Shown here: positions 36,057-45,488 of the stretch, piece after piece
Layout: every line of letters starts with the position of its first letter
Position numbering within the stretch: the stretch's first letter is position 1
Source: Alicyclobacillus suci
GTDB lineage: Bacteria; Bacillota; Bacilli; Alicyclobacillales; Alicyclobacillaceae
Length of the DNA: 64,000 bases
Direction: 5' to 3'
NCBI RefSeq assembly: GCF_017329615.1
Contig: NZ_JAFMTW010000013.1
Coordinates: 29,877-93,876, forward strand
The notes under the pieces: model-generated
Seen by the model: only the letters and a program-made list of their open reading frames with translations
Told to the model about the DNA's origin: nothing
The model's database searches: none
Position numbers and translations under genes: made by a program

Positions 36057-36368
36057 GCCAGGCGGCGGTGGATAGGCGAGATTGACAATGGCCGCAAAAT
36101 ATCACACCGCCTGCCGGCGAATCACGCATAAAGCCGCAATTTCTGCGCATCATACGTGTTGTAAGGAGGCTGATGTGTGATGGTGACGACCGCTTAGGAT
36201 GTCTCATAACCGCAGTTGACTTACAGAAAAGGACGGCTTCGCGCCGTCCTTTTTCCTGTAGGGTGGCAAGGCAGAAAATCTGCCCTATTCTCCGCTCTCC
36301 GCATGCGCGTATCAAACCCTTCGACACCTCCCCGCCCATATGCGGTGATGCTTGCCATGTCCGTTCGT
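36057..36368. other. 312-base stretch between the bsd operon and recQ
   Basis: It holds the bidirectional terminator at 36227-36254. A strong AAGGAGG at 36163-36169 is followed by a five-codon frame (MVTTA, 36180) with no gene after it; probably a relic. Confidence 0.35.
36227..36254. terminator. Bidirectional rho-independent terminator
   Basis: GGACGGC-TTCGC-GCCGTCC (7-bp stem, 36231-36249) with four A on the left and five T on the right. It can end the bsd operon on the plus strand and recQ on the minus strand. Confidence 0.85.
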
Positions 36369-38174
36369 TCAGTCGGCGATACCCTCGGCGCGATATTGCC
36401 GACAAGCCGCCAAAAATTCGGCGCCATAGCGGTTCAGTTTCATCTCGCCCACGCCGCGAATCGCCAGCATTGACGACTTGTCTGTTGGGCAGGCTGCTGC
36501 CATTTCGCGCAGCGTGCTGTCGGAGAAAATCACGTACGGCGGCACACCATCGCGCTTCGAAAGGTCTCTGCGTAACGTCCGCAACACTTCAAACAGGCCG
36601 CTATCGTGCTGTACAACCGCCTTGACGCGCTTCGGCACCCGAACGACGACTCGCGTCTGCCCTTTCAATACCGGAACTGCAGTCGACTGAAGTTGTACCA
36701 CAGGAAATTGGCCATCTGAAAGCTTTAAATAACCGTCGGCAATCAGTGTCTGAATATAGCCGATGACCTCCTTCTCCGATTTCCCCTTCATCAGGCCGTA
36801 CGTGGAAAGCGTATCGAGCTTCAATTCCTGGATGCGCTTATCGCGGGAGCCCCGCAACACGCCTGCGACCAGTTTGGCGCCAAAGCGCTCCCGCATCCGA
36901 AGCACGCACGAAAAAATCTGCTGCGCTACGACGGTGACATCCTGTTTGTCGAAATCGCCGTTACAGTTGCTGCAGTTGTCGCATTGATGTGGGGGATGCT
37001 CGTCACCAAAATACGTCAGGATGTGGCCGCGCAAGCAGTGTGTCGTGTGGCAGTAGTCGACCATCGCCTGCAGTTTCTGATAATCAAGTGACCGTCGGTC
37101 CGGCGCCGTGTCCGTCTGCTCAATGAGGAACTTTTGTACCTGGACATCGCGCGGTTGGAACAATAGCACGCAATCAGCGGGATCTCCATCGCGCCCGGCC
37201 CTCCCGGCTTCCTGATAATACGACTCAAGGTTTTTCGGCAGGTTGTAGTGAATCACGAAACGGATATTCGACTTGTCAATACCCATGCCGAATGCGTTCG
37301 TCGCCACCATAATCCGCGTTTCGTCATAGAGAAACTGGTCTTGATTCCGGCTGCGCAGTTCATCGCTTAGCCCCGCGTGATACCGGCTGACCAGCACCCG
37401 TTTCTTCTCCAAAAACTCATAGAGACTGTCGACTTCTTTTCTCGTTGACGCGTAAATAATGCCAGCTTCGTTCGGCCGGCGTTCCAGATAGCTGAGAACA
37501 TAATCGCGCTTATCGATCCCGGTGACGACGGAAAACGAGAGATTTTCCCGGTCAAAACCGGTCACAAACACATTGGGCTGATGAAGGTGCAGTAATTCGA
37601 CGATGTCCTTGCGCACTTCGGGCGTCGCCGTCGCAGTCAACGCCGCAATGACAGGGCGTTCGTCCAGTTGCTGAAGAAGCGGTGAAATCGCGCGATAACT
37701 CGGCCGAAAATCATGGCCCCAACTCGATAAGCAATGCGCCTCGTCAATAGCCACCATGCGCGGGCGCAAACGGTTGATAAACGCCATGAACGCGCCGGCC
37801 TCCAAACGTTCTGGCGACACGTAAATGAGTCGGAACTCCCCGTTCTCCGCCTGTCTCATCCGTTGGTATACCTCGTCAGCGGTGAGACTACTGTTGATAT
37901 AGGTCGCTTTGATACCAACGTTCGACAGCGCATCTACCTGATCTTTCATCAGGGAAATCAAAGGAGAAATCACAATCGAAATCCCCTCGAATAAAAGTGC
38001 CGGAATCTGATAACAAATTGATTTTCCGCCACCGGTAGGCATAATGCCAACCGTGTCTCTACCCGCGAGAACGCTCTCGACAATGTCAATTTGGCCGGCG
38101 CGGAAATCTGGATATCCATAATATTTTTGCAGCAATTCTCTTGCTTCATATAATCGCTTATCCGTTTGAGTCAT
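36369..38174 (-). CDS. recQ: ATP-dependent DNA helicase RecQ
   Basis: 601 residues with all three RecQ parts. The helicase core has Walker A MPTGGGKSICYQIPAL, the DEAH box AIDEAHCLSSWGHDFRP, and motif VI QEAGRAGRDGDPADC. A zinc-binding RQC domain carries the Cys set in HCLRGHILTYFGD and CDNCSNCNG, followed by a winged helix. The C-terminal HRDC domain (about 525-595) ends the protein. It unwinds DNA 3'-5' in recombination and fork repair. The ATG at 38174 has GAGGAG upstream. Confidence 0.95.
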   Translation of the reverse strand: MTQTDKRLYEARELLQKYYGYPDFRAGQIDIVESVLAGRDTVGIMPTGGGKSICYQIPALLFEGISIVISPLISLMKDQVDALSNVGIKATYINSSLTADEVYQRMRQAENGEFRLIYVSPERLEAGAFMAFINRLRPRMVAIDEAHCLSSWGHDFRPSYRAISPLLQQLDERPVIAALTATATPEVRKDIVELLHLHQPNVFVTGFDRENLSFSVVTGIDKRDYVLSYLERRPNEAGIIYASTRKEVDSLYEFLEKKRVLVSRYHAGLSDELRSRNQDQFLYDETRIMVATNAFGMGIDKSNIRFVIHYNLPKNLESYYQEAGRAGRDGDPADCVLLFQPRDVQVQKFLIEQTDTAPDRRSLDYQKLQAMVDYCHTTHCLRGHILTYFGDEHPPHQCDNCSNCNGDFDKQDVTVVAQQIFSCVLRMRERFGAKLVAGVLRGSRDKRIQELKLDTLSTYGLMKGKSEKEVIGYIQTLIADGYLKLSDGQFPVVQLQSTAVPVLKGQTRVVVRVPKRVKAVVQHDSGLFEVLRTLRRDLSKRDGVPPYVIFSDSTLREMAAACPTDKSSMLAIRGVGEMKLNRYGAEFLAACRQYRAEGIAD

Positions 38175-38269
38175 GGCTTGCTCTCCTCTTGCCATGATCT
38201 TATCATGAAACGCTCGACAAATCGTTCCTGTTTAGAAGAATCGGCGTACGAGCGGAAAACTCAACAACA

Positions 38270-38292
38270 AAAAACACCGCCAGAGGCGGTGT
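38270..38292 (-). terminator. Terminator of the nitroreductase gene
   Basis: ACACCGCC-AGA-GGCGGTGT, a perfect 8-bp stem followed on the minus strand by a run of T (TTTTGTTGTT). It lies about 70 bases after the nitroreductase stop. Confidence 0.8.
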
Positions 38293-38363
38293 CAGATTGC
38301 TGATATCCCTATTTTTTACCGTCTATCCGTCAAACCCCGACGTCCGCAAGCCAATCCATACAC

Positions 38364-38963
38364 TTAGCGGAAGACTTTCAGCCGCGCGTCGAGAGGTTTG
38401 AAATCCTTATCGCCGGGGTCGGATGTCGGTTTCCCAAACGGCATTTGCGCGACCAGTTGCCACTTTTCAGGCAAATTCCAATTGCTTTTCACACGCTCGT
38501 CAATGAGGGGATTATAGTGTTGTAGACTTGCACCAAGCCCCTCAATTTCCAAAGCAGTCCAGATGACAAACTGATGCATCGCATTCGTGTGTTGGGCCCA
38601 GACCGGGAAGTTTTCTTGATAAAGCGGGAATTGACGCTGCAAATCCTCAACCACGGACAAATCTTCGAAGTACACGACCGTCCCATGCCCAGCGCGGAAA
38701 CTCTCCATCTTTTGCTGAGTCGAGGCAAACTGCCCCTGAGGAACCACGGCGCGCAGCACTTCCGTCGTGATATCCCAAAGCTTTTGGTGCTCTTTGCCGA
38801 GCAACAAGACAATCCGCGTACTCTGAGAGTTAAATGAGGACGGTGTGTATTTAACTGCTTCCTCGACGATTTCCTGTATACGCTCGTCCGAAATCGGAGA
38901 TTCATCACTAATCCCGTAATAAGAACGCCGTCCACGAAGCGCCTCGTAGAAATCCTTGGCCAT
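38364..38963 (-). CDS. Nitroreductase-family FMN oxidoreductase
   Basis: 199 residues. The FMN-binding start ALRGRRSYYGIS and the helix PSSFNSQSTRIVLLLG match the Firmicutes YdgI/YfhC-like nitroreductases, homodimers that reduce nitro compounds or quinones with NAD(P)H. The C-terminal MPFGKPTSDPGDKDFKPLD is also typical. The ATG at 38963 has AAGGAGAG upstream. Monocistronic, followed by its own terminator. Confidence 0.88.
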   Translation of the reverse strand: MAKDFYEALRGRRSYYGISDESPISDERIQEIVEEAVKYTPSSFNSQSTRIVLLLGKEHQKLWDITTEVLRAVVPQGQFASTQQKMESFRAGHGTVVYFEDLSVVEDLQRQFPLYQENFPVWAQHTNAMHQFVIWTALEIEGLGASLQHYNPLIDERVKSNWNLPEKWQLVAQMPFGKPTSDPGDKDFKPLDARLKVFR

Positions 38964-39061
38964 TTGAGTCTTCTCTCCTTCACTGCGGGATTCAACAGCT
39001 GCAGCCCAGTTTTCAGCCACAGCCGCTCATCCCTGTGAATTTTGTCCGACCCGGCCAACTC

Positions 39062-40291
39062 TTATCCCAAATGCGCCAACTTCAACAACGTATGATACAG
39101 CACGCTGGCGCCCGCCGCGCAGTCCTCCGGCGCGCTCCACTCGTCAGGGTGATGACTGATTCCATCCTTTGAACGTACGAAAATCATGCCTACCGGACAC
39201 AAATCCTGCAACTGCATACAATCGTGCCCAGCCCCACTGACCAACGGCATCGTTTTAATGCCTACGGTTTCACAGGCGTCGTAAATCGCGTCCTGAATCT
39301 GTTTCGCACATGCCAGTGGCGCAATATCCTGCAACGTCTCGACACTCTGCGTCAATCCGCGATTTGCGCAAATCTGCTCGGCGTTGCGACAAATCTCATC
39401 CGCCACAGCGCGGCGAGTGGAGACGTCGACGTCGCGGAGATCGAGCGTAAATTCGACCCGCGAAGGAATGATGTTGACGCCGCCAGGATACACCGTCAAC
39501 TGTCCCACCGTGCCCACCGTTCGCGTTTCTCGGGCAGCCGCCTGCTCAATTTCAAGTATAATCTCTGCCGCGCCACTCAAAGCGTCATTCCGCAGCGCCA
39601 TAGGCGTCGTCCCTGCGTGGCCAGCCTTCCCCGTCACGGTGAATTTCAGCCAGAGCGGTCCGGCCAGTCCCGTCACCACGCCCACTTGCAAACCGGTCTG
39701 CTCTAATACCTTTCCTTGCTCAATATGGACCTCAACGTAAGCGTGTACAGACCCCTTCGGGCGCGCAGCCTCGCCGATGCGCTCTGGATGCAATCCGCAC
39801 GCGCGCATCGCCTCAGCAATGCTGACACCAGCATCGTCCTGCGCTTCCAAGTCCGCTATGCGCAACTTGCCGGCCAATCCACGGCTGCCCGTCATGCCAA
39901 AGCGAAAACGCGCGCCTTCCTCATCCGTAAAGGCGACCACTTCAATCGGCCGATCCGGTTGAATCCCCGCTTCCCCCATGCACTGAAGTGCCTCAACTGC
40001 CGCCAGGACGCCCAGTGGGCCATCGAAGTTGCCCCCGTGAAACACCGAATCAATATGCGATCCCGCCAGGACCACCGCCGCCTCCGGATAACCCCCCTCT
40101 TTGCGCCCGATGAGATTGCCCACGGCGTCTTCGCGAACGTCCAGTCCCGCCTCTTGCATCCACTTGCTCACCAAGTCTTTTGCCGCGCGCTCTTCCGGTG
40201 TGAACGCCAAGCGCGTAATGCCACCCGACGCCTGCTTGCCAATCTCGCCGAGTGCCATTATCCGACGCCATAACCTTTCTTGGTTCACCAT
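39062..40291 (-). CDS. M20-family amidohydrolase (allantoate amidohydrolase / N-carbamoyl-L-amino acid hydrolase)
   Basis: 409 residues. Metal ligands are H79 and D90 in [18 protein letters not shown] and the acidic pair in FTDEEGARF near 121-129; a dimerisation domain lies in the middle ([17 protein letters not shown]). The family splits carbamoyl groups from ureidoacids or allantoate. No other purine or hydantoin gene lies nearby, so the substrate is open. The ATG at 40291 has GAGAGGAT upstream. Confidence 0.88.
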   Translation of the reverse strand: MVNQERLWRRIMALGEIGKQASGGITRLAFTPEERAAKDLVSKWMQEAGLDVREDAVGNLIGRKEGGYPEAAVVLAGSHIDSVFHGGNFDGPLGVLAAVEALQCMGEAGIQPDRPIEVVAFTDEEGARFRFGMTGSRGLAGKLRIADLEAQDDAGVSIAEAMRACGLHPERIGEAARPKGSVHAYVEVHIEQGKVLEQTGLQVGVVTGLAGPLWLKFTVTGKAGHAGTTPMALRNDALSGAAEIILEIEQAAARETRTVGTVGQLTVYPGGVNIIPSRVEFTLDLRDVDVSTRRAVADEICRNAEQICANRGLTQSVETLQDIAPLACAKQIQDAIYDACETVGIKTMPLVSGAGHDCMQLQDLCPVGMIFVRSKDGISHHPDEWSAPEDCAAGASVLYHTLLKLAHLG

Positions 40292-40489
40292 GTAGCACTC
40301 ATCCTCTCATTTTCCAACCAAATTTATCGCTCGAGTCCGTTGATGAATGACTCAAATCGTACTGAATCTTTTGTTGATGTCAATTACAAAGTAATCGAGT
40401 TTCCAAGGGCACAGGCGCTTGCCCGTTACCATCAGCCCTATCCGTGCATGGATTATAAGGCAACCACAATTTACGGAGGTGCTGTTCAG

Positions 40490-40690
40490 ATGATGAAGAA
40501 ATGCCCGCCTATCATTTGTGATCCCCAGTACATCGTCCGGGACTGCTACATTCCCCGCGAAGTACCCATCATCCATCCAATCGTCAATGTGGAGCGCCGA
40601 GTGATTGTCAACGTGCCAAGACACTATGTCCAACCGATGACAAGAAATGAAGTCGTCGATCCCGGCTGCCCCGGCTGCCATAAACCCTGA
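40490..40690 (+). CDS. CotD-like spore coat protein
   Basis: 66 residues: KKCPPIICDPQYIVRDCYI, then PREVPIIHPIVNVERR and a Cys-containing C-terminus (DPGCPGCHKP). The alternating Pro/His/Val pattern with terminal cysteines resembles CotD-family coat proteins, which cross-link in the inner coat. The ATG at 40490 has GGAGGTG at good spacing; the frame is open further upstream but that part lacks family features. Probably expressed late in sporulation, though no sigma-K promoter was identified with confidence. Confidence 0.62.
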   Translation: MMKKCPPIICDPQYIVRDCYIPREVPIIHPIVNVERRVIVNVPRHYVQPMTRNEVVDPGCPGCHKP

Positions 40691-40727
40691 CTTATCGCAG
40701 AATCGCCAGGCAAGCCGCGTTAGACTC

Positions 40728-40764
40728 CCCGGTTCGCGCCAGCGCCCAAACGGCGCGAACCGGG
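40728..40764. terminator. Strong GC-rich hairpin between convergent genes
   Basis: Perfect 13-bp arms CCCGGTTCGCGCC and GGCGCGAACCGGG with an 11-base loop. A second pairing is possible, AGCGCCC (40741-40747) with GGGCGCT (40762-40768), which excludes the first. No T run follows, so termination is likely but unproven. Confidence 0.45.
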
Positions 40765-40820
40765 CGCTGCACCATCGCGTGCATCGAACCTACAGCCGAC
40801 GACACCCGACGAAAGCGCTC

Positions 40821-42776
40821 CTACCCATCCGACAGCCGCGCCTCAATCCACTGTTTGAGCGTGACGTAGTCCGTCTTACCACTACCCAACAACGGAAATT
40901 CCTCCAAATAGACAATTTTACTTGGAACGTGGAGCCGAGAGTACCCATGCGCGTCAATAAATCGCTGAAAAGGTGCCAAAGTGAGATCAGTTGTGGTCGT
41001 CGCCAAGATGATTTTCTCACCGCGTCGCTCATCTGGAAGGTTGACAGCTGCAAAATCGGCCAGCCCGTAACACTGCGCGGCGAGCTGCTCAATGAGATTC
41101 AATGAAATCATCTCGCCAGCGATTTTCGCAAAGCGTTTCAGTCGGCCAATAATGGTGACAAACCCATCGTCGTCGACCGTCACCACATCCCCCGTATCAT
41201 ACCAGCCCGCCTGTGGGGTATACCCCTCGTTATGCGTGAGAAAGCCCACCATCAAATTCGGCCCCTGTATCAACAACTTGCCGCCCGTATCGATGCCCTC
41301 CACTGGTTCGAGACGGTAGTGAATGCCTGGCAAAAATCGTCCGACGCTGTCCTTTTTGTGGTTCAGTGGCGTATCGAGACACATAATTGGAGACGTCTCC
41401 GTAGCCCCATAGCCTTGCATAATCTGCAGTCCAAACTTGTTCAACCAATAGCTTTCCACTTCCGCATTCAGGCGTTCTGCACCGACCACGGCGTACCGGA
41501 GTGATCGAAAATCGTCTTGACTCGCATATTGGCCATACTTTTCAAGAAACGAGGAGGTGCCAAACAAAATGGTGGACCCTTCCTCGCCCGCCAACTCTGG
41601 AATCCGCTTGAAATGCAGCGGAGAAGGGTACAAATACGTTTGTACGCCGCACAGCAGTGGCAAGATAGCGCCAGCTGTCAGCCCAAAACTATGGAACATC
41701 GGCATAGCGTTGAGCATCTTGTCGACCGTGCCAAAATCGATGACGGATCGCGTTTGTTGCACGTTCGCAAAAATGTTTTCGTGCGACAAGACGATGCCCC
41801 GCGGGCGGTACTCACTGCCCGACGTGAACAGAACCAACCGCTGGCCGACTGCCCGCGCCCGACGCCGACGCCGAAACTGGAGAAACCCTCTAATCTTATC
41901 CATCACCGAGATAGATTGACGCACATCCTCCAAATAAAAAACGCGACACTTCGCGGTGAGCGCTTGAGCGACCGCCTCCAACTGTCCTTTTTCGATAAAC
42001 TCCCGCGACGTCAGCACCACGGAGACCTGCGCTGTGTCACACGCGTCTGAAATCGTTTGCACGCCAGCGGAGTAATTTAACATGACAGGCGTTTTCCCCA
42101 AGTAAAACAAGGAGAACAACGTCACCAAGTTGCCAATCGAATTCGGCAGGAAGACGCCAATGTGTTGCGCACCACGGGTAACCTTTTGCAGTCGCTGACT
42201 CAACACATAGGTGTTGAGCAAAACGTCGCGGTACGTCACACGCCCGGACAGGTCCTTGGCAATCAGCCAATCCTCGCCGTAATATTTCGCCGCCTCCAGC
42301 AACTCATTAAACAAGTTAATCTGTACGTCGCGGCCCGTCCCTAGATAGCTGTCCAGCAAAAACGACTGAATTTGATTCAAGACAGACACCCACTGATCCG
42401 CGACAATCTCTGCTGCGGCGAAAAACTTATCCCCCAACACATGTACCGGTACAATCGGGACGTGCGCCCTCATGGCAATCCCGCCAATGATTTGGAAGCC
42501 AGCTTGGTCAACATCGAGTGCAACGAGCACAGGTTGCCCCTTTGCGATGACACCCAGCAGTGCCCGAAACGAGAATAGGTTCCCGGACGAAAGAACGGTG
42601 TACGTGCGCCCCTTGAGTGCCTCTCGGTAGCGCGCCTCCAGCGTCCCATTGACAAAAATCGGAACGTCAGTCGGCACGTGCCGAAGGAACTTATCAAAAC
42701 GCGTATAGATGGTATTGTTCACCAAATAAATCGCGTGTCGTTGAAAATTCACTCGGTTTATATTTTGCGGCGTCAT
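40821..42776 (-). CDS. Acyl-activating enzyme (AMP-forming) with an acyltransferase-like N-terminal region
   Basis: 651 residues. Residues 1-150 resemble the back half of a glycerolipid acyltransferase domain (VPIFVNGTLEARYREAL, then PVLVALDV, VPIVPVHVLGDKFF) but show no HX4D catalytic motif. The rest is an AMP-binding domain like the C-terminal part of Aas: GYGATETSPIM, YDTGDVV, GRLKRFAKIAGE and the catalytic lysine in GSGKTDY. The phosphate loop reads FTSGSEYRPRGIVLSH, with Tyr-Arg where a Gly is usual and Arg in place of Lys. Start ATG 42776, GGGAG six bases upstream. Confidence 0.8.
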   Translation of the reverse strand: MTPQNINRVNFQRHAIYLVNNTIYTRFDKFLRHVPTDVPIFVNGTLEARYREALKGRTYTVLSSGNLFSFRALLGVIAKGQPVLVALDVDQAGFQIIGGIAMRAHVPIVPVHVLGDKFFAAAEIVADQWVSVLNQIQSFLLDSYLGTGRDVQINLFNELLEAAKYYGEDWLIAKDLSGRVTYRDVLLNTYVLSQRLQKVTRGAQHIGVFLPNSIGNLVTLFSLFYLGKTPVMLNYSAGVQTISDACDTAQVSVVLTSREFIEKGQLEAVAQALTAKCRVFYLEDVRQSISVMDKIRGFLQFRRRRRARAVGQRLVLFTSGSEYRPRGIVLSHENIFANVQQTRSVIDFGTVDKMLNAMPMFHSFGLTAGAILPLLCGVQTYLYPSPLHFKRIPELAGEEGSTILFGTSSFLEKYGQYASQDDFRSLRYAVVGAERLNAEVESYWLNKFGLQIMQGYGATETSPIMCLDTPLNHKKDSVGRFLPGIHYRLEPVEGIDTGGKLLIQGPNLMVGFLTHNEGYTPQAGWYDTGDVVTVDDDGFVTIIGRLKRFAKIAGEMISLNLIEQLAAQCYGLADFAAVNLPDERRGEKIILATTTTDLTLAPFQRFIDAHGYSRLHVPSKIVYLEEFPLLGSGKTDYVTLKQWIEARLSDG

Positions 42777-43119
42777 AGCCATCTCCCTAACGCACGTGGC
42801 GACACAGTATCTGCAAGGATTCCATGAATCGATGCATGGAATCCCTCCATTATAATAAACCCCCTACCCATATGTATATGATACTTAAAATTCTGCGCGC
42901 CTTGTGCAAATCCCTGTTGGGCGCAACCACGAAACACGCCTCACCAGATGACACAAGTGAGTAGCCATGAATATGTTGCTTAGAATCTTGGACCGTGTGA
43001 AAAGAGACGAGCACCTTGTTCATCTACACTGTACAACCAAGGGACTTCGTGTTTCACATCGCGGCAAAATTTCAAGTCTCGATGAGCGCACAAAGCGAAC
43101 AGGCAGCCCCACTCTACCC
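42777..43119. other. 343-base stretch upstream of the acyl-activating enzyme gene
   Basis: Apart from the promoter and palindrome I see no gene. The rest (about 42900-43119) has no convincing ribosome site or terminator. Confidence 0.35.
42817..42854 (-). promoter_or_regulatory. Predicted -10 and operator-like palindrome of the acyl-activating enzyme gene
   Basis: On the minus strand a consensus TATAAT lies at 42854-42849. About seven bases further, at the expected transcription start, is GGATTCCATG-N8-CATGGAATCC (42817-42844), a perfect 10-bp dyad of the kind bound by TetR-type repressors of lipid genes. No regulator gene is adjacent. Confidence 0.5.
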
Positions 43120-44001
43120 TTATCCCCTGGTACGCGGCGTGCGGTTCACGAGATAGATGCTGACGACAATCAGCACAAGCCCAATCAGCAGATACACTGT
43201 AAATGGCTCATGCAAAAACAGCGTGCCGAGGAAAATGGCGATAAGCGGCACTAAGAATGTGAACGAGGCCACTTTGCTGGCGTCGCCGGATCGGACCAAA
43301 GTAAAGAAGACCACCCACGAGATAGGAATGCCAAACACTGCGCCGTAGATGAGGCCACAAAGATACGGCGCGTTCCAGACAATACTCGACCAGTGCTCGA
43401 AGCCAGATCCGACAGCGGTCATCACCAACCCACCAATACCGCACTGAAAAGCCACTAGCCACAAAGCGTCCACGCGGTTGCCAATCTTTTTCACATAAAT
43501 GGTTCCAATTGCCCACCCGACGGCAGTCGCGATAGCCAAGATGATGCCGATTGGCGAGACATGCCCCGAGATGCTTGAAACACTGATGACACCAACGCCA
43601 ACGAATCCCAGGAGTAGCCCCACTAATTTCAAAACAGACAGCCGTTCGCCGAGCCACAACCATGTCAGCAAACCAATCAGCACTGGCTGCAAATATACCA
43701 CTACCGTGAACAATCCCTCCGGCAAATAGCGCAAACCCACAGTCTGTAGACCATAGAACACAATCGCATTAAAAAAAGCAGCAATGAGATAAATATGCCA
43801 AGTTTCTTTCCAGCGAATCTCCCGGTACTTCGGCAACCGCACAAGACCGAGCAGAATACCGCCAATCAACGTTCGCAATCCGGCGAACAAAATGGGCGGC
43901 GTATCATTCAATGCAATTTTGTAAATCGGCCAACTGATTCCCCACATCACCACCAATGCGACGATGAGGAGAACAGATTTGGTTCTCGACAGTTCTCCCA
44001 T
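43120..44001 (-). CDS. EamA-family (DMT) metabolite exporter
   Basis: 293 residues with ten transmembrane segments in two EamA halves (each about 140 residues). Family pattern: MWGISWPIYKIAL, GLRTLIGGILLGL, and in the second half AIGTIYVKKIG and PLIAIFLGTLFLHEP. Members export amino acids or small metabolites. The ATG at 44001 has GGAGGAGG upstream. The gene follows the old-yellow-enzyme homologue with a terminator-like hairpin between. Confidence 0.88.
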   Translation of the reverse strand: MGELSRTKSVLLIVALVVMWGISWPIYKIALNDTPPILFAGLRTLIGGILLGLVRLPKYREIRWKETWHIYLIAAFFNAIVFYGLQTVGLRYLPEGLFTVVVYLQPVLIGLLTWLWLGERLSVLKLVGLLLGFVGVGVISVSSISGHVSPIGIILAIATAVGWAIGTIYVKKIGNRVDALWLVAFQCGIGGLVMTAVGSGFEHWSSIVWNAPYLCGLIYGAVFGIPISWVVFFTLVRSGDASKVASFTFLVPLIAIFLGTLFLHEPFTVYLLIGLVLIVVSIYLVNRTPRTRG

Positions 44002-44032
44002 GGTGAACCCTCCTCCATCCTTGTGCACAAAG

Positions 44033-44069
44033 AGAACCGCTCATCGCAGTCATGCGGATGAACGGTTCT
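44033..44069 (-). terminator. Near-perfect 16-bp hairpin after the old-yellow-enzyme gene
   Basis: Arms AGAACCGCTCATCGCA and TGCGGATGAACGGTTCT pair with one mismatch and one bulge around a 4-base GTCA loop; on the minus strand CTCTTTGTG follows. It probably ends the upstream gene, although the T run is short. Confidence 0.55.
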
Positions 44070-44122
44070 GCATATGCCCCTTGACGCGTACGCACGAACC
44101 CAAGTGACGGTGTGCCATCCTA

Positions 44123-45244
44123 TTAAACGACTGGGAACCAGCCCGGCGTGTTGATAATCGCCTGCCAAAGCGGCTCAGGTATCACCAAGGTTTCGCGGTC
44201 ATTCTTCGACAGCGTGGTTCGGATTTCGGACGTACGTCCCTGCTCCACCTTTGCTACCCAATCCGGTTCCATGATAAGCTCGCGACCGAGTGCAATAAGG
44301 GGCACCCCTGTCTCCAATGCCGCTCGTGCTTCGTCGGGTGTATGTATTGATCCGACCCCTATCAAAGGCACCCGCTCACCCACTTGCCGTTGAATCAGTG
44401 CCAACCGGGTCTGTGACGTATCTGCACCCGTATGTGGCTTCGACCAAAAGTCCATCAACGAGACGTGTAGATAATCGAGTGGCTGATCTGCCAATTTATC
44501 AACCAACGCTAGCGTATCATCCATGGTGATGCCTGGCGTTGTCGGCTCCTCTGGAGAAAACCGGTAACCAACCAAAAACGGCCGATTTGCGTGCTCACGA
44601 ACCACCCGCGTCACTTCATCGACAATCGCCAATGGGAAGGCCATACGCTTTTCCAGACTGCCACCCCACTCGTCGGTACGACGGTTGGAATGCGGTGAAA
44701 AAAACTGCTGTATCAAATAACCATTGGCGCCGTGAATCTCGACCCCATCGTATCCAGCCTCGATAGCACGTCGCGTGGCCTCGCCAAACGCGGTCACAAT
44801 ATCGCGAATCTCCGCGTCCTCTAGCGCTCTCGGGACAACCGCACCGGCTGCCTCATTCGCCACGGCACTGGCGCTGACGACGTCGCCATTGGGCACCAGT
44901 TCTGGTGGGCAACTGCGGCCGCCGTGGAAAATCTGCAGCACCGCCTTCGCGCCCTTCGCCTGAATCGCTTGCGCGAGGCGCCGCAAACTGGGAATCATCT
45001 CATCCCGATGTGCCCCAAATTCGCCATGGAATCCCTTGCCGTTTTCCGTCACGTTCGCGCAGGCTGTAATGACCATACCGACGCCGCCCGACCGACGAGC
45101 GTAATATGCCACTTCATCATCCGACACCGTACCGTCGTCGTGGGACGAAAAATTGGTCATCGGCGCCATGACCATTCGATTCTTAACCTCCACGCCACTT
45201 CGCAGCGTGATCGAATGAAATAGCGGTTGATACACTGAATTCAC
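44123..45244 (-). CDS. Old-yellow-enzyme family NADH:flavin oxidoreductase
   Basis: 373 residues of the FMN TIM-barrel family. Typical stretches are KNRMVMAPMTNFSS near the N-terminus, YDGVEIHGANGYLIQQFFSP with the catalytic His-x-x-Asn, and FSPEEPTTPGI. These enzymes reduce activated double bonds. The length is that of single-domain YqiG-like proteins without the iron-sulfur reductase extension. GTG at 45244 with AAGGAG upstream is chosen over a start nine codons earlier. Confidence 0.9.
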   Translation of the reverse strand: MNSVYQPLFHSITLRSGVEVKNRMVMAPMTNFSSHDDGTVSDDEVAYYARRSGGVGMVITACANVTENGKGFHGEFGAHRDEMIPSLRRLAQAIQAKGAKAVLQIFHGGRSCPPELVPNGDVVSASAVANEAAGAVVPRALEDAEIRDIVTAFGEATRRAIEAGYDGVEIHGANGYLIQQFFSPHSNRRTDEWGGSLEKRMAFPLAIVDEVTRVVREHANRPFLVGYRFSPEEPTTPGITMDDTLALVDKLADQPLDYLHVSLMDFWSKPHTGADTSQTRLALIQRQVGERVPLIGVGSIHTPDEARAALETGVPLIALGRELIMEPDWVAKVEQGRTSEIRTTLSKNDRETLVIPEPLWQAIINTPGWFPVV

Positions 45245-45355
45245 TACACTTCGCTCCTTGTCAAAAGGCAAGTTTCTCTCTCATCATGCCCCCGAATGGC
45301 ACTCCTCTACCATCCTACTAGTTACAAAAAGGAAGTGCAAATCCCGGACGCACAC

Positions 45356-45388
45356 AAAAAACCACAGCCCATTTAGAGAGGCTGTGGT
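45356..45388 (-). terminator. Terminator of the aldehyde dehydrogenase gene
   Basis: ACCACAGCC-N10-GGCTGTGGT (45361-45388), followed on the minus strand by TTTTTGTGTG. It lies 100 bases past the stop. Confidence 0.8.
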
Positions 45389-45488
45389 CTATTTCGAAGA
45401 GATTATGGTATGCCACAATCAGACAAACGCGTCTTATCATCCATCACGACGGAACGACTGCCGCATCCAATCAGATACCACTCGTCGA

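Noticed and set aside
36163..36254. Leader-peptide/attenuator look (AAGGAGG, five-codon frame MVTTA, then terminator)
   Set aside because: No plus-strand gene follows the hairpin, so attenuation would have no target.
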